Positions 23,301 through 33,406 of a DNA stretch of 64,000 nucleotides are shown here, piece by piece; position 1 is the first letter of the stretch, and every line of letters begins with the position of its first letter. Position numbers and translations under genes: made by a program. Below the pieces are notes generated by a model, which did no database searches, was not told the DNA's origin, and was given only the letters and a program-made list of their open reading frames with translations. The DNA is from Aliamphritea spongicola (GTDB lineage: Bacteria; Pseudomonadota; Gammaproteobacteria; Pseudomonadales; Balneatricaceae): NCBI GenBank assembly GCA_024347235.1, contig AP025283.1, positions 558,001 to 622,000 on the forward strand, given 5' to 3'.

Positions 23301-24261
23301 ATTTAGAGGGCAACATGTGGGCGTTCGATCTGACTGACGCATCAACCCAAAGTCAGCCGCAGAGAAAACCTGACTGGAAAGTTGCTTATAGGGACCGTTC
23401 AGGGAGCCCCAGCCCTTTATTCACAGCTAGAGATGCCGTGTCTGGAGGCGCTGCGCAACCAATAACTGTTATGCCCAGGGTAGTACGTCACCGAAGGTTT
23501 TCTTCCGGTGTCTCTAACGCACCTAATTTAATGGTGATGTTTGGTACCGGAAAATATCTTGAAGCGTCGGATAACAGTGATACCGCTCAGCAAACCTTCT
23601 ATGGTGTTTGGGACAACGGTGAAGGGAATCTGGAAAGGGGAGAGTTGGTGCAACAAACGATTGGTACCCTGACAGAGCCGCTCAGCGGTGAAGTTTATCG
23701 AACACTGTCCAGTAATCCGGTGGATTATAATAATCAAAAAGGCTGGTTTATCGATTTACCTGTTTCGGGAGAGCGGATCATTGTAGATCCGGCGCCAAGA
23801 GGGAATTTGTGCATTTTAATACATCAGTACCGACTGCTGACGGATGCTCTGCCGGAGGTTATGGGTATGTGATGATTGCCGATATCATGACAGGAGGAGA
23901 GCCTAGCAAGCCGGTATTTGATACGGATGATGATGGAGATATTGATGATGAAGACCGTATCAGCGGCCAAAACCCTGCCGGTGAGACGTTTTTGAAAGGG
24001 TTGCCGTCCAGTCCGACCTTCTTTGGAAATAAAATTTATGTAACAGGAACAAATGGAGGCTCGTCCGGGACTGCAGAAGGAGGGGGTACTGAAGAAGGAG
24101 GAACAGAAGAGGAAAGCGCTGGAGAAGGCGAAGAAGTGGATGGCGGAACTGTTGTTGGAGTAGCGACTGATCTAGGCGGAAGATCCTATGAGGATTATGA
24201 GGCAAGACCGTCCGATATCTTACCCACAGGTCGCCTATCCTGGCAGGAGCTTAAGCCTTAA
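20389..24261 (+). CDS. pilY1: Type IV pilus tip adhesin PilY1 (set C)
   Basis: About 1,293 residues, with a signal peptide at the N-terminus. Residues near 48-55 read LDDSGSM, the metal-site motif of a von Willebrand A domain, as in classical PilY1. The C-terminal propeller has YAGANDGMLHGFNAENG and the calcium-binding loop DLDGNDAIDRVYAGD. An RGD tripeptide (DYLRGDRSN) lies in a conserved position. A low-complexity Gly/Glu linker (24056-24150) precedes the ending GRLSWQELKP. At least five lost bases (near 20585, 21856, 22055, 23302, 23802) interrupt the frame. Confidence 0.9.
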
Positions 24262-24281
24262 TACTTTAACGGATTATAAGT

Positions 24282-24718
24282 ATGAGACATCAAAAGGATT
24301 TACGTTAGTTGAGTTAATGATTGCCGTTGCCATTGTCGCGATCATCGGCATGATTGCTTATCCTTCATATCTTGAATATATAAGGGAGACCCGCCGGGCA
24401 AATGCGACGATGGCGCTGATGAGCCTGGCTGCTCAGATGGAGCGTCACTATACCGAAAATAATGCGTATGATCAGGGGATTGCTGCCGTGCCTGTCTCCC
24501 CGCCGTTTAATCCTAAATACAGCCCGGTGGACGCTGTCGCGGCTGATGCGGAATATCGGTTGTTAATAACCAATATAGGGTCCGATAGCTATACCATCCT
24601 TGCACAGCGTACCGGCGTACAGGCCGGAGATAATTGTGGTGACTTTCAGTTTACCCAGGCTGGAATTAAAGACATTATCAACCAGTCTGCTGGAATGACC
24701 GCCGGGGATTGCTGGTAA
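24282..24718 (+). CDS. pilE: Minor pilin PilE (set C)
   Basis: [31 protein letters not shown] followed by MALMSLAAQMERHYTENNAY and a C-terminal cysteine pair (GDNCGDFQF, AGDCW). I chose ATG 24282 (MRHQKGFTLVEL after restoring one A near 24295). The frame without that repair has no good start. About 145 residues. Last gene of set C, before thiO as in Pseudomonas. Confidence 0.87.
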
Positions 24719-24943
24719 AAGCCATCAGGAAAGGGGGCATGAGATGGCTCCCTCAATCCTCCGGATTTGGCCATTGTTGTCTTCTTATCGGGCGTTACAC
24801 TGATCTCTGTGTAGCGCTTCTCTCCGTACACTCTGAATTGGCATAGCTCAATACACTGTGTTGGGCTTCCTGCTACACTCGCGTTTATTTTGGGAATGGC
24901 AGCATGATGGCTGCTTCTTATCGACCGGTTTAGGAATTCTGGC

Positions 24944-26041
24944 ATGTCTGATGTATTAATTGTTGGCGGCGGTGTTATCGGTATGATGACAGCCCGGGAG
25001 CTGTCACACGCAGGTATGAGTGTTCAGTTACTGGATATGAATGCCTGTGCAAAAGAGTCTTCATGGGCTGGGGGCGGCATTGTTTCGCCGCTTTATCCGT
25101 GGCGTTATTCTGAGCCGGTTACCCGTCTGGCTACCTGGTCGCAGAGTTCATACGTACATCTGGCACAACAGCTGTTGGAAGAAACCGGTTTCGACCCTGA
25201 ACTGCGCCAGAAAGGCATGTTTATGGCCGCTGTGGATGATGCAGAAGAAGCGCTTAACTGGGCGGCGGAGTTTCACCGGCCAATGGAGCAGGTGGGTGCC
25301 CGTTTCTTGTATGAGAAAGAGCCGAATTTAGCGCCCGGCGTAGAGCAGGCGCTGTGGATGCCTGAAGTTTGCAGTATCCGTAATCCCCGTTTAGGGCGTT
25401 CATTACGCCGTTCCATTGAAATGGATGAAAATATTACCTTGCTTGAAGAGCATCGGGTGAGTGAGCTTCTCTTAGAGGGAGAAAGCGTTGTTGGTGTGCG
25501 CACCCATAAAGGGGATTATTATGCGGATCAGGTTATTATCTGTGCTGGTGCCTGGAGTGGCGAGTTACTGCGGCAGCTGAATCTGAACCTGCCGGTGGAG
25601 CCGGTTAAAGGGCAGATGATGGTATTTAAAGCAGAACCAGGCCTGATTAACCGGGTTGTGCTGATGGGCGGACGTTATCTGATTCCCCGGAATGACGGCC
25701 GGATTTTGGTGGGCAGTACGCTGGAGCGGGTAGGATTTGATAAGCAGACGACCGATGAAGCTCATGACTCTTTGTATGCCACGGCAATGTCTATCTGCCC
25801 TAAGCTGAAAGATTATCCGGTGGAGTACCATTGGGCAGGTTTACGCCCGGGATCCCCTGAAGGCGTACCGTTTATCGGGCCAGCTCCGGGTTACGAAAAC
25901 CTGTTTGTGAATGCCGGTCAGCACCGTAACGGCTTGGTATTAGCGCCTGCTTCGACCCGTTTAATGGCTGATATTGTGCTGCAGCGGCGGCCAATCATTG
26001 ATCCACAGCTATACACGCTTTCAGGTCGGCTGGTGGGCTGA
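24944..26041 (+). CDS. thiO: Glycine oxidase ThiO
   Basis: FAD-dependent amine oxidase that turns glycine into iminoglycine for the thiazole ring of thiamine. The dinucleotide-binding motif VLIVGGGVIGMMTA is at residues 4-17, and ESSWAGGGIVSPLYPW (residues 39-54) and HWAGLRPGSPEGVPFIG are ThiO features. 365 residues, intact. Its place beside the minor pilin operon is conserved in Pseudomonas. No other thiamine gene and no recognisable TPP riboswitch is close by. Confidence 0.92.
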   Translation: MSDVLIVGGGVIGMMTARELSHAGMSVQLLDMNACAKESSWAGGGIVSPLYPWRYSEPVTRLATWSQSSYVHLAQQLLEETGFDPELRQKGMFMAAVDDAEEALNWAAEFHRPMEQVGARFLYEKEPNLAPGVEQALWMPEVCSIRNPRLGRSLRRSIEMDENITLLEEHRVSELLLEGESVVGVRTHKGDYYADQVIICAGAWSGELLRQLNLNLPVEPVKGQMMVFKAEPGLINRVVLMGGRYLIPRNDGRILVGSTLERVGFDKQTTDEAHDSLYATAMSICPKLKDYPVEYHWAGLRPGSPEGVPFIGPAPGYENLFVNAGQHRNGLVLAPASTRLMADIVLQRRPIIDPQLYTLSGRLVG

Positions 26042-26060
26042 TGAAGCAGAGAACGATTAC

Positions 26061-26090
26061 AAAAAGGGTAGCTAACTGGCTACCCTTTTT
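26061..26090. terminator. Bidirectional terminator thiO/nadE
   Basis: Stem GGGTAGC / GCTACCC with loop TAACTG, flanked by five A on the left and five T on the right. It can terminate both thiO and the convergent nadE. Confidence 0.9.
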
Positions 26091-26101
26091 CGTTTGGTTA
26101 T

Positions 26102-26932
26102 CTAGTCGTAGATCGTAGGAATGGGCTGGCGCTTGTGCTCTGTGCGCTGGTAAATACCGATCAGACGGGATTCAACTTCTGCGGATACCGGACGCCCTTC
26201 CAGAAAATCATCGATCTCATCGTAAGTCAGGCCCAGTGCAGCTTCGTCTGCTTTCTGTGGGGCTTCACACTCCAGATCAGCGGTTGGGGTTTTATCCACA
26301 AGCAGGGCAGGCGCACCTAAATGTTTCGCCAGTGCCCGTACCTGACGTTTACTTAAACCGAACAGCGGAGCCAGGTCGCAGGCACCGTCGCCCCACTTGG
26401 TATAAAAACCGGTAATGTTTTCAGCAGAATGATCTGTTCCCAGCACCAGACCGTTGAGCAGTCCGGCCACTTCATACTGAATGACCATGCGGGTACGTGC
26501 TTTTACGTTACCCTTGGCAAAGTCCACCCGGCCGGCGTCGGCCGGCATATTGCCAATGGCAGTCAGTGCTTTTGCCGTCGCGCTGTGGATGCCGTCGGCG
26601 CCGGGCTGAACATTAACGGTTAGCCTTTCGCTTGGCTGGATGAAATCCAGAGAAGCCTGGGCGTCTTCCTCATCTTTCTGAGTACCATAAGGCAAGCGGA
26701 CAGCGATAAAACGGTAGCCCTGATCACCGCCTTCATTTAACTGGTTAACTGCCAGCTGAGCCAGCCGGCCACAGGTGCTGGAGTCCACCCCGCCACTGAT
26801 GCCCAGTACCAGGTGCTTACAGCCGGATGCCTGCAGCCGCTGCACGATAAAGTCGGTACGGCGCTGAATTTCAGCAGCGACATCAATTTCAGGTTGAACG
26901 TGCATGGCGGCAACAATGGCAGATCTGTCCAT
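26102..26932 (-). CDS. nadE: Ammonia-dependent NAD synthetase
   Basis: Converts deamido-NAD to NAD using ATP and ammonia. The ATP pyrophosphatase loop SGGVDSS is at residues 46-52. Other family stretches are [41 protein letters not shown] and TPTADLE. 276 residues with no glutaminase domain, so the short, ammonia-using type as in E. coli. Intact frame. It stands alone, convergent to thiO. Confidence 0.96.
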   Translation of the reverse strand: MDRSAIVAAMHVQPEIDVAAEIQRRTDFIVQRLQASGCKHLVLGISGGVDSSTCGRLAQLAVNQLNEGGDQGYRFIAVRLPYGTQKDEEDAQASLDFIQPSERLTVNVQPGADGIHSATAKALTAIGNMPADAGRVDFAKGNVKARTRMVIQYEVAGLLNGLVLGTDHSAENITGFYTKWGDGACDLAPLFGLSKRQVRALAKHLGAPALLVDKTPTADLECEAPQKADEAALGLTYDEIDDFLEGRPVSAEVESRLIGIYQRTEHKRQPIPTIYD

Positions 26933-27112
26933 GGGGATCCTCTGGTTTCTGGCGGGCAGGGTTAGTCAGGTCAATTCTATGTTATCTCCGGGGACGGCGG
27001 AAGCGTTGCGGTGGGTTCTTTATATATAGGAAATCCATCTAACCGGTGCCTGAACTTCACCCGGAGAGGTTTATCACAGAGTCTGGTGGAGTAATAAACA
27101 GGAGTGATAAAG

Positions 27113-27597
27113 ATGCGTAAATGCCGGTTGCTGGTGTCAGTCTGGTTAATGATGCTGTTTTCTTTGAGCGCGCAGGCAATGGCGCTGAAAAGCTGGGAGG
27201 GTGACGATACTTCATTGCAACAACAGGTGGGTAAGGGGAAATGGGCAGTGGTGATTTTCTGGCGTCATGACTGTGAGTTTTGCAAACGTGAAGTACCGGG
27301 GCTTTCAGCTTTTCATGAGCGAAATAAAGATACTCAGGCAGAGGTGATTGGTGTCAGTATTGATGGATATGGGAATAAAGCACTGGCTGAGGAGTTTGTT
27401 GCTGAAAATCAGCCAGCATTTCCATCGCTGATCGGCGAGATTCAGACTGTTGCGCGAAGCTTTCAGCAGCTGACTGAAGAAGGTCTGCGGGGACACCTAC
27501 GTATATGCTTTTTAATCCACAGGGGCAGCTGGTCGCGATTCAGCCCGGTCTGCTTGATCCTGCTGCAATCGAAGCGTTTATTGCTCAGCGTTCATGA
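27113..27597 (+). CDS. TlpA-like periplasmic thioredoxin-fold protein
   Basis: Signal peptide (MRKCRLLVSVWLMMLFSLSA, cleavage probably after AQA) followed by a thioredoxin fold: WAVVIFWRHDCEFCKREVP with a CEFC active site, and GLRGTPTYMLFNPQGQLV with the cis-proline after restoring a lost G near 27492. About 161 residues. I chose ATG 27113, 8 bases after AGGAG. Likely a membrane-linked or periplasmic disulfide reductase; its partner is not evident from the neighbours. Convergent to the LysR gene, whose stop codon directly follows. Confidence 0.8.
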
Positions 27598-28440
27598 TTA
27601 GCGGCTAAATATTTTCAGAGCATCCGATGCCTGACGGACCAGTTGCGGGTTATGGGGCTCGCGGGCATAAGTGGCAAAAACTGGCCGTTCAAAAACCGGT
27701 GCATCGGTTACCTGATACAGCCGGCGGCTTTGCAGGTAAGACTGCACCGTTCGCTTTGGCAGATAAGCACATCCGCCATTAGCGAGCAGCCAGGGCAGCC
27801 CTGCTTCTCCCAGACCGCAGGTTTGCAGGCTGCTCTGTAAATGCGGCAGCCGCTCAGAGTGGGCGGCATTGTAACCCCAGCCCCAGTCGATATAGAGATA
27901 ATCTTCAGCGGTAATCTGGTGAGTCAGTAAGGGTTTGCTGGCGACCATGATCAGATCGTCAGCAAAGGCTTGTTCGACGATCAGTCCGGCCGTTGCATCC
28001 GCAACAAAGATTAGTCCAATATCCAGTGTGCCGGCAGCTACCTGTGCGACAATTTCACTGGAGTAAAACGCACTCATATGCAGCGTCAGTTGTGGGTCAT
28101 GTTTGCGTAGTTCGCTTCCCAGCGGGGCAGAAAGTCACTTGCCAGGGTGTTGTGGGTGGCAATTCGCAGCGTGCCGGCACTTTGTTCACTGCGTTTTACA
28201 TCTGCTTTGGCATGCTCCCAGCGCTGTTGCATGATCTGGGCGTGCTGATAAAAACGCTCGCCGGCCAGTGTCAGGGTCATACCCTGAGTGCTGCGTTCAA
28301 AAGGGACTGATCTAACTGGTTTTCAAGCTGCTTTATCCGTGAGCTTACCGCCGATTTTGTGATGCATAACCGTTCAGCACATATGCTCAGGCGTTTCACT
28401 TCAGCCAGTGTTAAAAAGTTTTAATAGACCAGGTGTCCAT
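27598..28440 (-). CDS. LysR-family transcriptional regulator, divergent from the DddD-like gene
   Basis: N-terminal winged helix-turn-helix (MDTWSIKTFLTLAEVKRLS, then AERLCITKSAVSSRIKQLE), followed by a substrate-binding domain (ASDFLPRWGSELRKHDPQL, TLDIGLIFV). About 282 residues. Single-base losses near 28425, 28300 and 28118 split it. Its divergent position, 196 bases from the CoA-transferase gene, suggests it regulates that gene. A LysR-type DddR is known beside dddD in Marinomonas, so it may sense DMSP or a product of it. That role is inferred. Confidence 0.82.
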
Positions 28441-28636
28441 GTGTTGCTCCGGGCAGGGTGGTGCAAGGTGAGTGCTCTTATTACTCTTATTAACAGATCA
28501 AATTCAGAAAATGTCCAGAAATATAGTACTACTTGAGTGTTAAAAAAGTTGTACAGATGGTGTTGAATTATCCGCTATCTGACGTTCCCGGTTTTTCTAG
28601 TATCAGTGAAAATAATCAGAGATACCGGAGACGGGT

Positions 28637-31165
28637 ATGACACAGAGTATTTCAACTCAGCGGCCATTGGCGGGATATCGCGTTGTGGATTTTGGTCAGT
28701 ATATAGCGGGCCCGGCTGTGGCGATGATGCTGGCAGATCAGGGCGCAGAAGTTATTCATATTGATCCCCTGAAGGCCCTCGCTGGGATAATCCGGCTGAT
28801 GCAATTCTGAACCGTGGCAAGCAGCGGATTACGCTGGATCTGAAGACGCCGGAAGGTTTGTCTGTCGCTCAGCAGCTGGTAGAAAATGCTGATGTATTGA
28901 TTGAGAATTTCCGGCCAGGTGTGATGTCACGCCTGGGGCTGGGGGCTGAGGAGATGCGACAGCAGAATTCGGCACTGGTGTATTTGTCTTTACCGGGATT
29001 TTCTGAACAAGATCAGGAGTTGGCGGATACGCCTGCCTGGGAAGGAGTGATTGCTGCGGCGGTTGGGCAATATACAGATATGGGGCTGAACCGCATTTTG
29101 ATGGGCATTAATCCGTCGTTTTCTCCATTGCCACTGGCATCAGCTTATGCGGCTGTATTGGGAGCTACTGCTATAACGCTGGCGTTGTTTGCCCGTTATA
29201 GTCACGGTAACGGTGACCGTATAGAGGTACCTGTATCAGCAGCCCTGATGGAAGGGCTTGCCTATAACTCAATGTATATTCACGGTCTGCCGGATCGTTA
29301 CAAGTCACCCCGGGAGCTGGAGATTGAGCGGCGGCAGCGCACGGGAGAACCGCTGAATCTTGAATACACAGACTTGCAGGAATTTCTGGACCCGTTTTAC
29401 CGGACCTATGTTTGCGCTGATGGCCGTCCGTTTTATGCGGTTTGTTCTTCCCACACCCGACATCCCAGAGCATGTCTTGAAGTTCTGGGGTTGTGGGATG
29501 AGATTAAAGCAGCAGGTATTCCGACCCACAGCGCCTATCTGGATCAGGATGAATGGCCTGAGGGGCCGACTGTACGCTTGTTTCTTATCCGCTCAGTAAA
29601 TACTGGGCAGAGTTTGTATCAACCCGGATGAAACAGGTATTTGCGACTAAACCGGCCTATGAGTGGCAGCAGATTTTCGGTGATGCCGGTGTCCCGGGAT
29701 GTGCCCATCAGTTAACCCGGGAGTGGCTGAATTCAGAACATGCCCTGGCCTGCGGAAGTATCCTTGAAGTCAGAGATCCCCGTTACGGAAATATGCGTCA
29801 ACTGGGCAATATCTGCTGGTTAGGCGGTGACTCTGCGATTGTGGATAAGCAGCCAGCCCGTTTACCGGGGCAGGATAATGGGACAATATCTGAGGTGATT
29901 GATAGTTGGCAATGTAATCCACGAATCGGCGTTGGCTCACAGAGTGCAGTGACCGGTTGGCTGGACGGTATAAAAATACTGGATCTGACAAATGTGATTG
30001 CTGGCCCGACGATTGCTGGCACTCTATCCCGCTTTGGGGCGGAAGTGATCAGCATCGATCCTCCTGAACCCGCACTGGACCCCTGGAACAGCACAGTGTT
30101 TGGTATGCAGGCGAATCAGGGAAACAAAGCCTGCTGCTGGACCTGAAGAGTGAGCCGGGCAGGCAGGCACTGGCCCGGTTACTGCCGGATATCGATGTGA
30201 TTACGATTAACGCCAGTGATGCTCAGTTAGATCGTTTAGGGCTATCCATGGAGGAATTACAGGCAATCAATCCGCAACTGATACTTTGTCAGTTTGATGC
30301 TTATGGCGGGCCACTTCGGGGCCCACGCAGTGACCACCCCGGATATGATGATCTGGTACAGGCAACAACAGGCATTATGAGCCGGTTCGGCGGTGGGATG
30401 GACACGCCGGAAGAACATGCACACTTCGGTACAATAGATGTGTTGGGTGGCTACTGTGCAGCTCATGCGATAGGCGTGGCGCTGGTAAACCGTGCCCGTG
30501 GTAACGGCGGTTCGCTGGCCCGCAGTTCTCTGATTGCCGCCGGGCAATTGATACAGGTGCCGTTTATGTATGACTATTCCGGCAGAGCCCCTTTTAATGA
30601 ACCCAGTGGCCGATATATCAAGGGCGAGGATGCACTGTATCGCTGTTATCAGGCAGCGGATGGCTGGTTCTTTCTTGCGATTAACCGGGCGACACAGCTG
30701 GGAACGTTTGCAGAACTGACAGGGCTGGTAGTTGAGCCGGACAACCTGCCCGCATTGGAAACGGCGTTGGAAGCTTTGTTTATGACCCGTTCAGTCGCCG
30801 ATTGGCAAGGGCTCTTCAAAACCGAAGATATTGCCTGTCAGCCACTGCTGAGCATGGGGCAGTGGCGTGAGCGTCAATTGATGATGGCAGACGGGCCGGA
30901 TAAAGCGGTGAATCTGGCAGGAAAAAGCAGTGTGGCATTTGTGCGATATGCGCATCATCCCTGTGGGCATACTGTCGATTTAATCGCCCCCAATGCGATC
31001 CGCTCTGCTGATGCACCTGTCATACTACCCGTGGCGATGCCCAAGTATGGAGCAGATACCCGCCGGTTACTTACGGCACTTAACTTTAATGCCAATCAGA
31101 TTGATGAAATGCTGGCACAGGGTGTTGCTGCCACGGAATGGAGTAAGCACTATCTGCCTTTATAG
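28637..31165 (+). CDS. dddD: Tandem class III CoA-transferase, probable DMSP CoA-transferase/lyase DddD
   Basis: About 843 residues made of two CaiB/BaiF-type halves, each starting with a dinucleotide-type motif ([20 protein letters not shown] near residue 15, [20 protein letters not shown] near 450). In the catalytic segment the second half has [10 protein letters not shown], whose Asp falls at residue 602 after restoring three lost bases (near 28770, 29592, 30120). The first half has GINPSFSPL and no Asp. This matches DddD, in which only the second domain is catalytic (Asp602 in Marinomonas, from memory). DddD turns DMSP into 3-hydroxypropionyl-CoA and DMS. No dddT, dddB or dddC is nearby, so another tandem CoA-transferase cannot be excluded. 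Confidence 0.75.
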
Positions 31166-31184
31166 CAGGAGAACGCCGTTGATA

Positions 31185-31208
31185 AGCCTGCTGTAAAGCG
31201 GGCTTTTT
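31185..31208 (+). terminator. Terminator after the DddD-like gene
   Basis: Stem AGCCTGC / GCGGGCT (one G-T pair), loop TGTAAA, followed by five T. Starts 20 bases after the stop codon. Confidence 0.8.
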
Positions 31209-31538
31209 AGTGTGGTGGAGGTAAAAGCCCCATGACACCCGGGACCCCGGGGCTGGGGCAGTCGTTCAAGATAACACCGGTAAACCGGGATTTATCCGGT
31301 GAAAACTGCTGTTGAACTGGGGAAAAATCATAGAGGTTGTGCAAAAGTATTCAACCACAGAAAAATGAGTGTTTACCGAAGCCTGATTATTGCTTGAGAG
31401 AGGCAGAGTTGTAGAGGCTATAATTAGGCTGCAATTTTTACAAGCCACTTTATGTAGAAGTTGCTATAGATAGTTTCGAATCCGATGTAATCGGGCAGGC
31501 CGTCGTCGAAGTATTAATTTCTGTGGGTATAAAAACAG
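31209..31538. other. Intergenic region before an AraC gene
   Basis: 330 bases with no gene I can support. It probably holds the promoter of the AraC-family gene at 31539. Confidence 0.45.
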
Positions 31539-32357
31539 ATGCAGGACCGAATTGAATATCAGCATGTAAGTGAGATGCCTGGTCTGGTACTGGGGATGGC
31601 TGTTATTCAGATTTTCACTTTGACCCGCACTATCATCTGGATTATCACATTGGACTTGTGACTGACGGGGTGCAACGTCAGCGGTTTCAGGGGCAAAGTG
31701 TTCTGTTGGGGCATGGTCGTATTTCGGTGATGCCCCGGGGAAATCCATGATGGACACGGTGAAGATAATGATAGCTACCGGATGAAGACATTCCGGCTGG
31801 CACCTCAGTTGCTGTGTAATGATATGACTGATGTAGCTGGCCGTTTATTTACTCCGGAGTTGGCGGGGAATATGCTGGAAGACCCTGGTCTGGCGAATGG
31901 TTTATTGCAACTGCATTACAACCTGCTTAAGGGAGAAGATGTTTCCCTTGGCACTGAAAGCACCTGGCTGGAACTGTTGGCGTTAATGGTTCGCAAACTG
32001 CAGCCAGTAAAGTTTACGGAAATAAAGGGTGGCTTAAGCCAGAGGCACTGGCAGTGGGTGCAGGAATATTGTGATGTGCATCTGTCAGAGAAAATTAAAC
32101 TGGAGCAATTATCGGCGCTGTGCGGGCTAAGCCGGTTCCAGTTTCTCAGACGTTTTGAGCGAACAACAGGGCTGACGCCCCATGCCTGGTTAATCCGTTT
32201 CCGGCTTGAACGGGCATGTCTGCTGTTGAGTGTTCCCGGTGTTTCAATTGCGGGCGTCAGCCAGGCGGTAGGGTTTTATGATCAGAGCCATTTTAACCGG
32301 GCGTTCAGGCAGGCTTACGGGGTAGCTCCCTCAGCCTATCTGAATCATGCGGCATGA
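31539..32357 (+). CDS. AraC-family transcriptional regulator
   Basis: The N-terminal cupin sensing domain includes HFDPHYHLDYHIGLVTDGVQ and, after repair, a PPGEIHDGH metal/ligand-type stretch. The C-terminal double helix-turn-helix reads LEQLSALCGLSRFQFLRRFERTTGLTP and SQAVGFYDQSHFNRAFRQAYG. About 273 residues. Three lost bases (G run near 31593, and C and G runs near 31735-31742) split it. Same direction as the DddD-like gene but behind its terminator. Target unknown. Confidence 0.85.
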
Positions 32358-32433
32358 AAGCAGTGTAATTTTTATGACAGGTGATGATGAAAAAGATAAA
32401 AAAAGCAGCTGATACGCTGCCTGAAAATGCTGA

Positions 32434-33188
<755 letters not shown>

Positions 33189-33406
33189 TGATCGTCCTTT
33201 TACCCTTTGAAAGGTAAGGTTTTGCTTTGAATTGCATTCATATCCCCGATATATGCTTAATGTAGCACGGTTTTTGTCGCTATTAGCGGACAGTCAACGT
33301 GTTTTCAGGATTGCCAAAACGGGAAATCAGGCGATGGGAAAAAGCTGCAAAGTCAGAGGGAAACGGATAGCAACCGGCGGTAATTCGGCTGCTATCCGGT
33401 AACAGA

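Noticed and set aside
12388..24261. Degenerate pilY1 pseudogenes
   Set aside because: All breaks are single-base losses in homopolymers and both proteins are otherwise conserved to the C-terminal motif; the same error type hits essential genes.
24720..24749. Terminator after the last pilE
   Set aside because: A 7-bp stem (AGCCATC/GATGGCT) exists but there is no T run and the loop is long; too weak to call.
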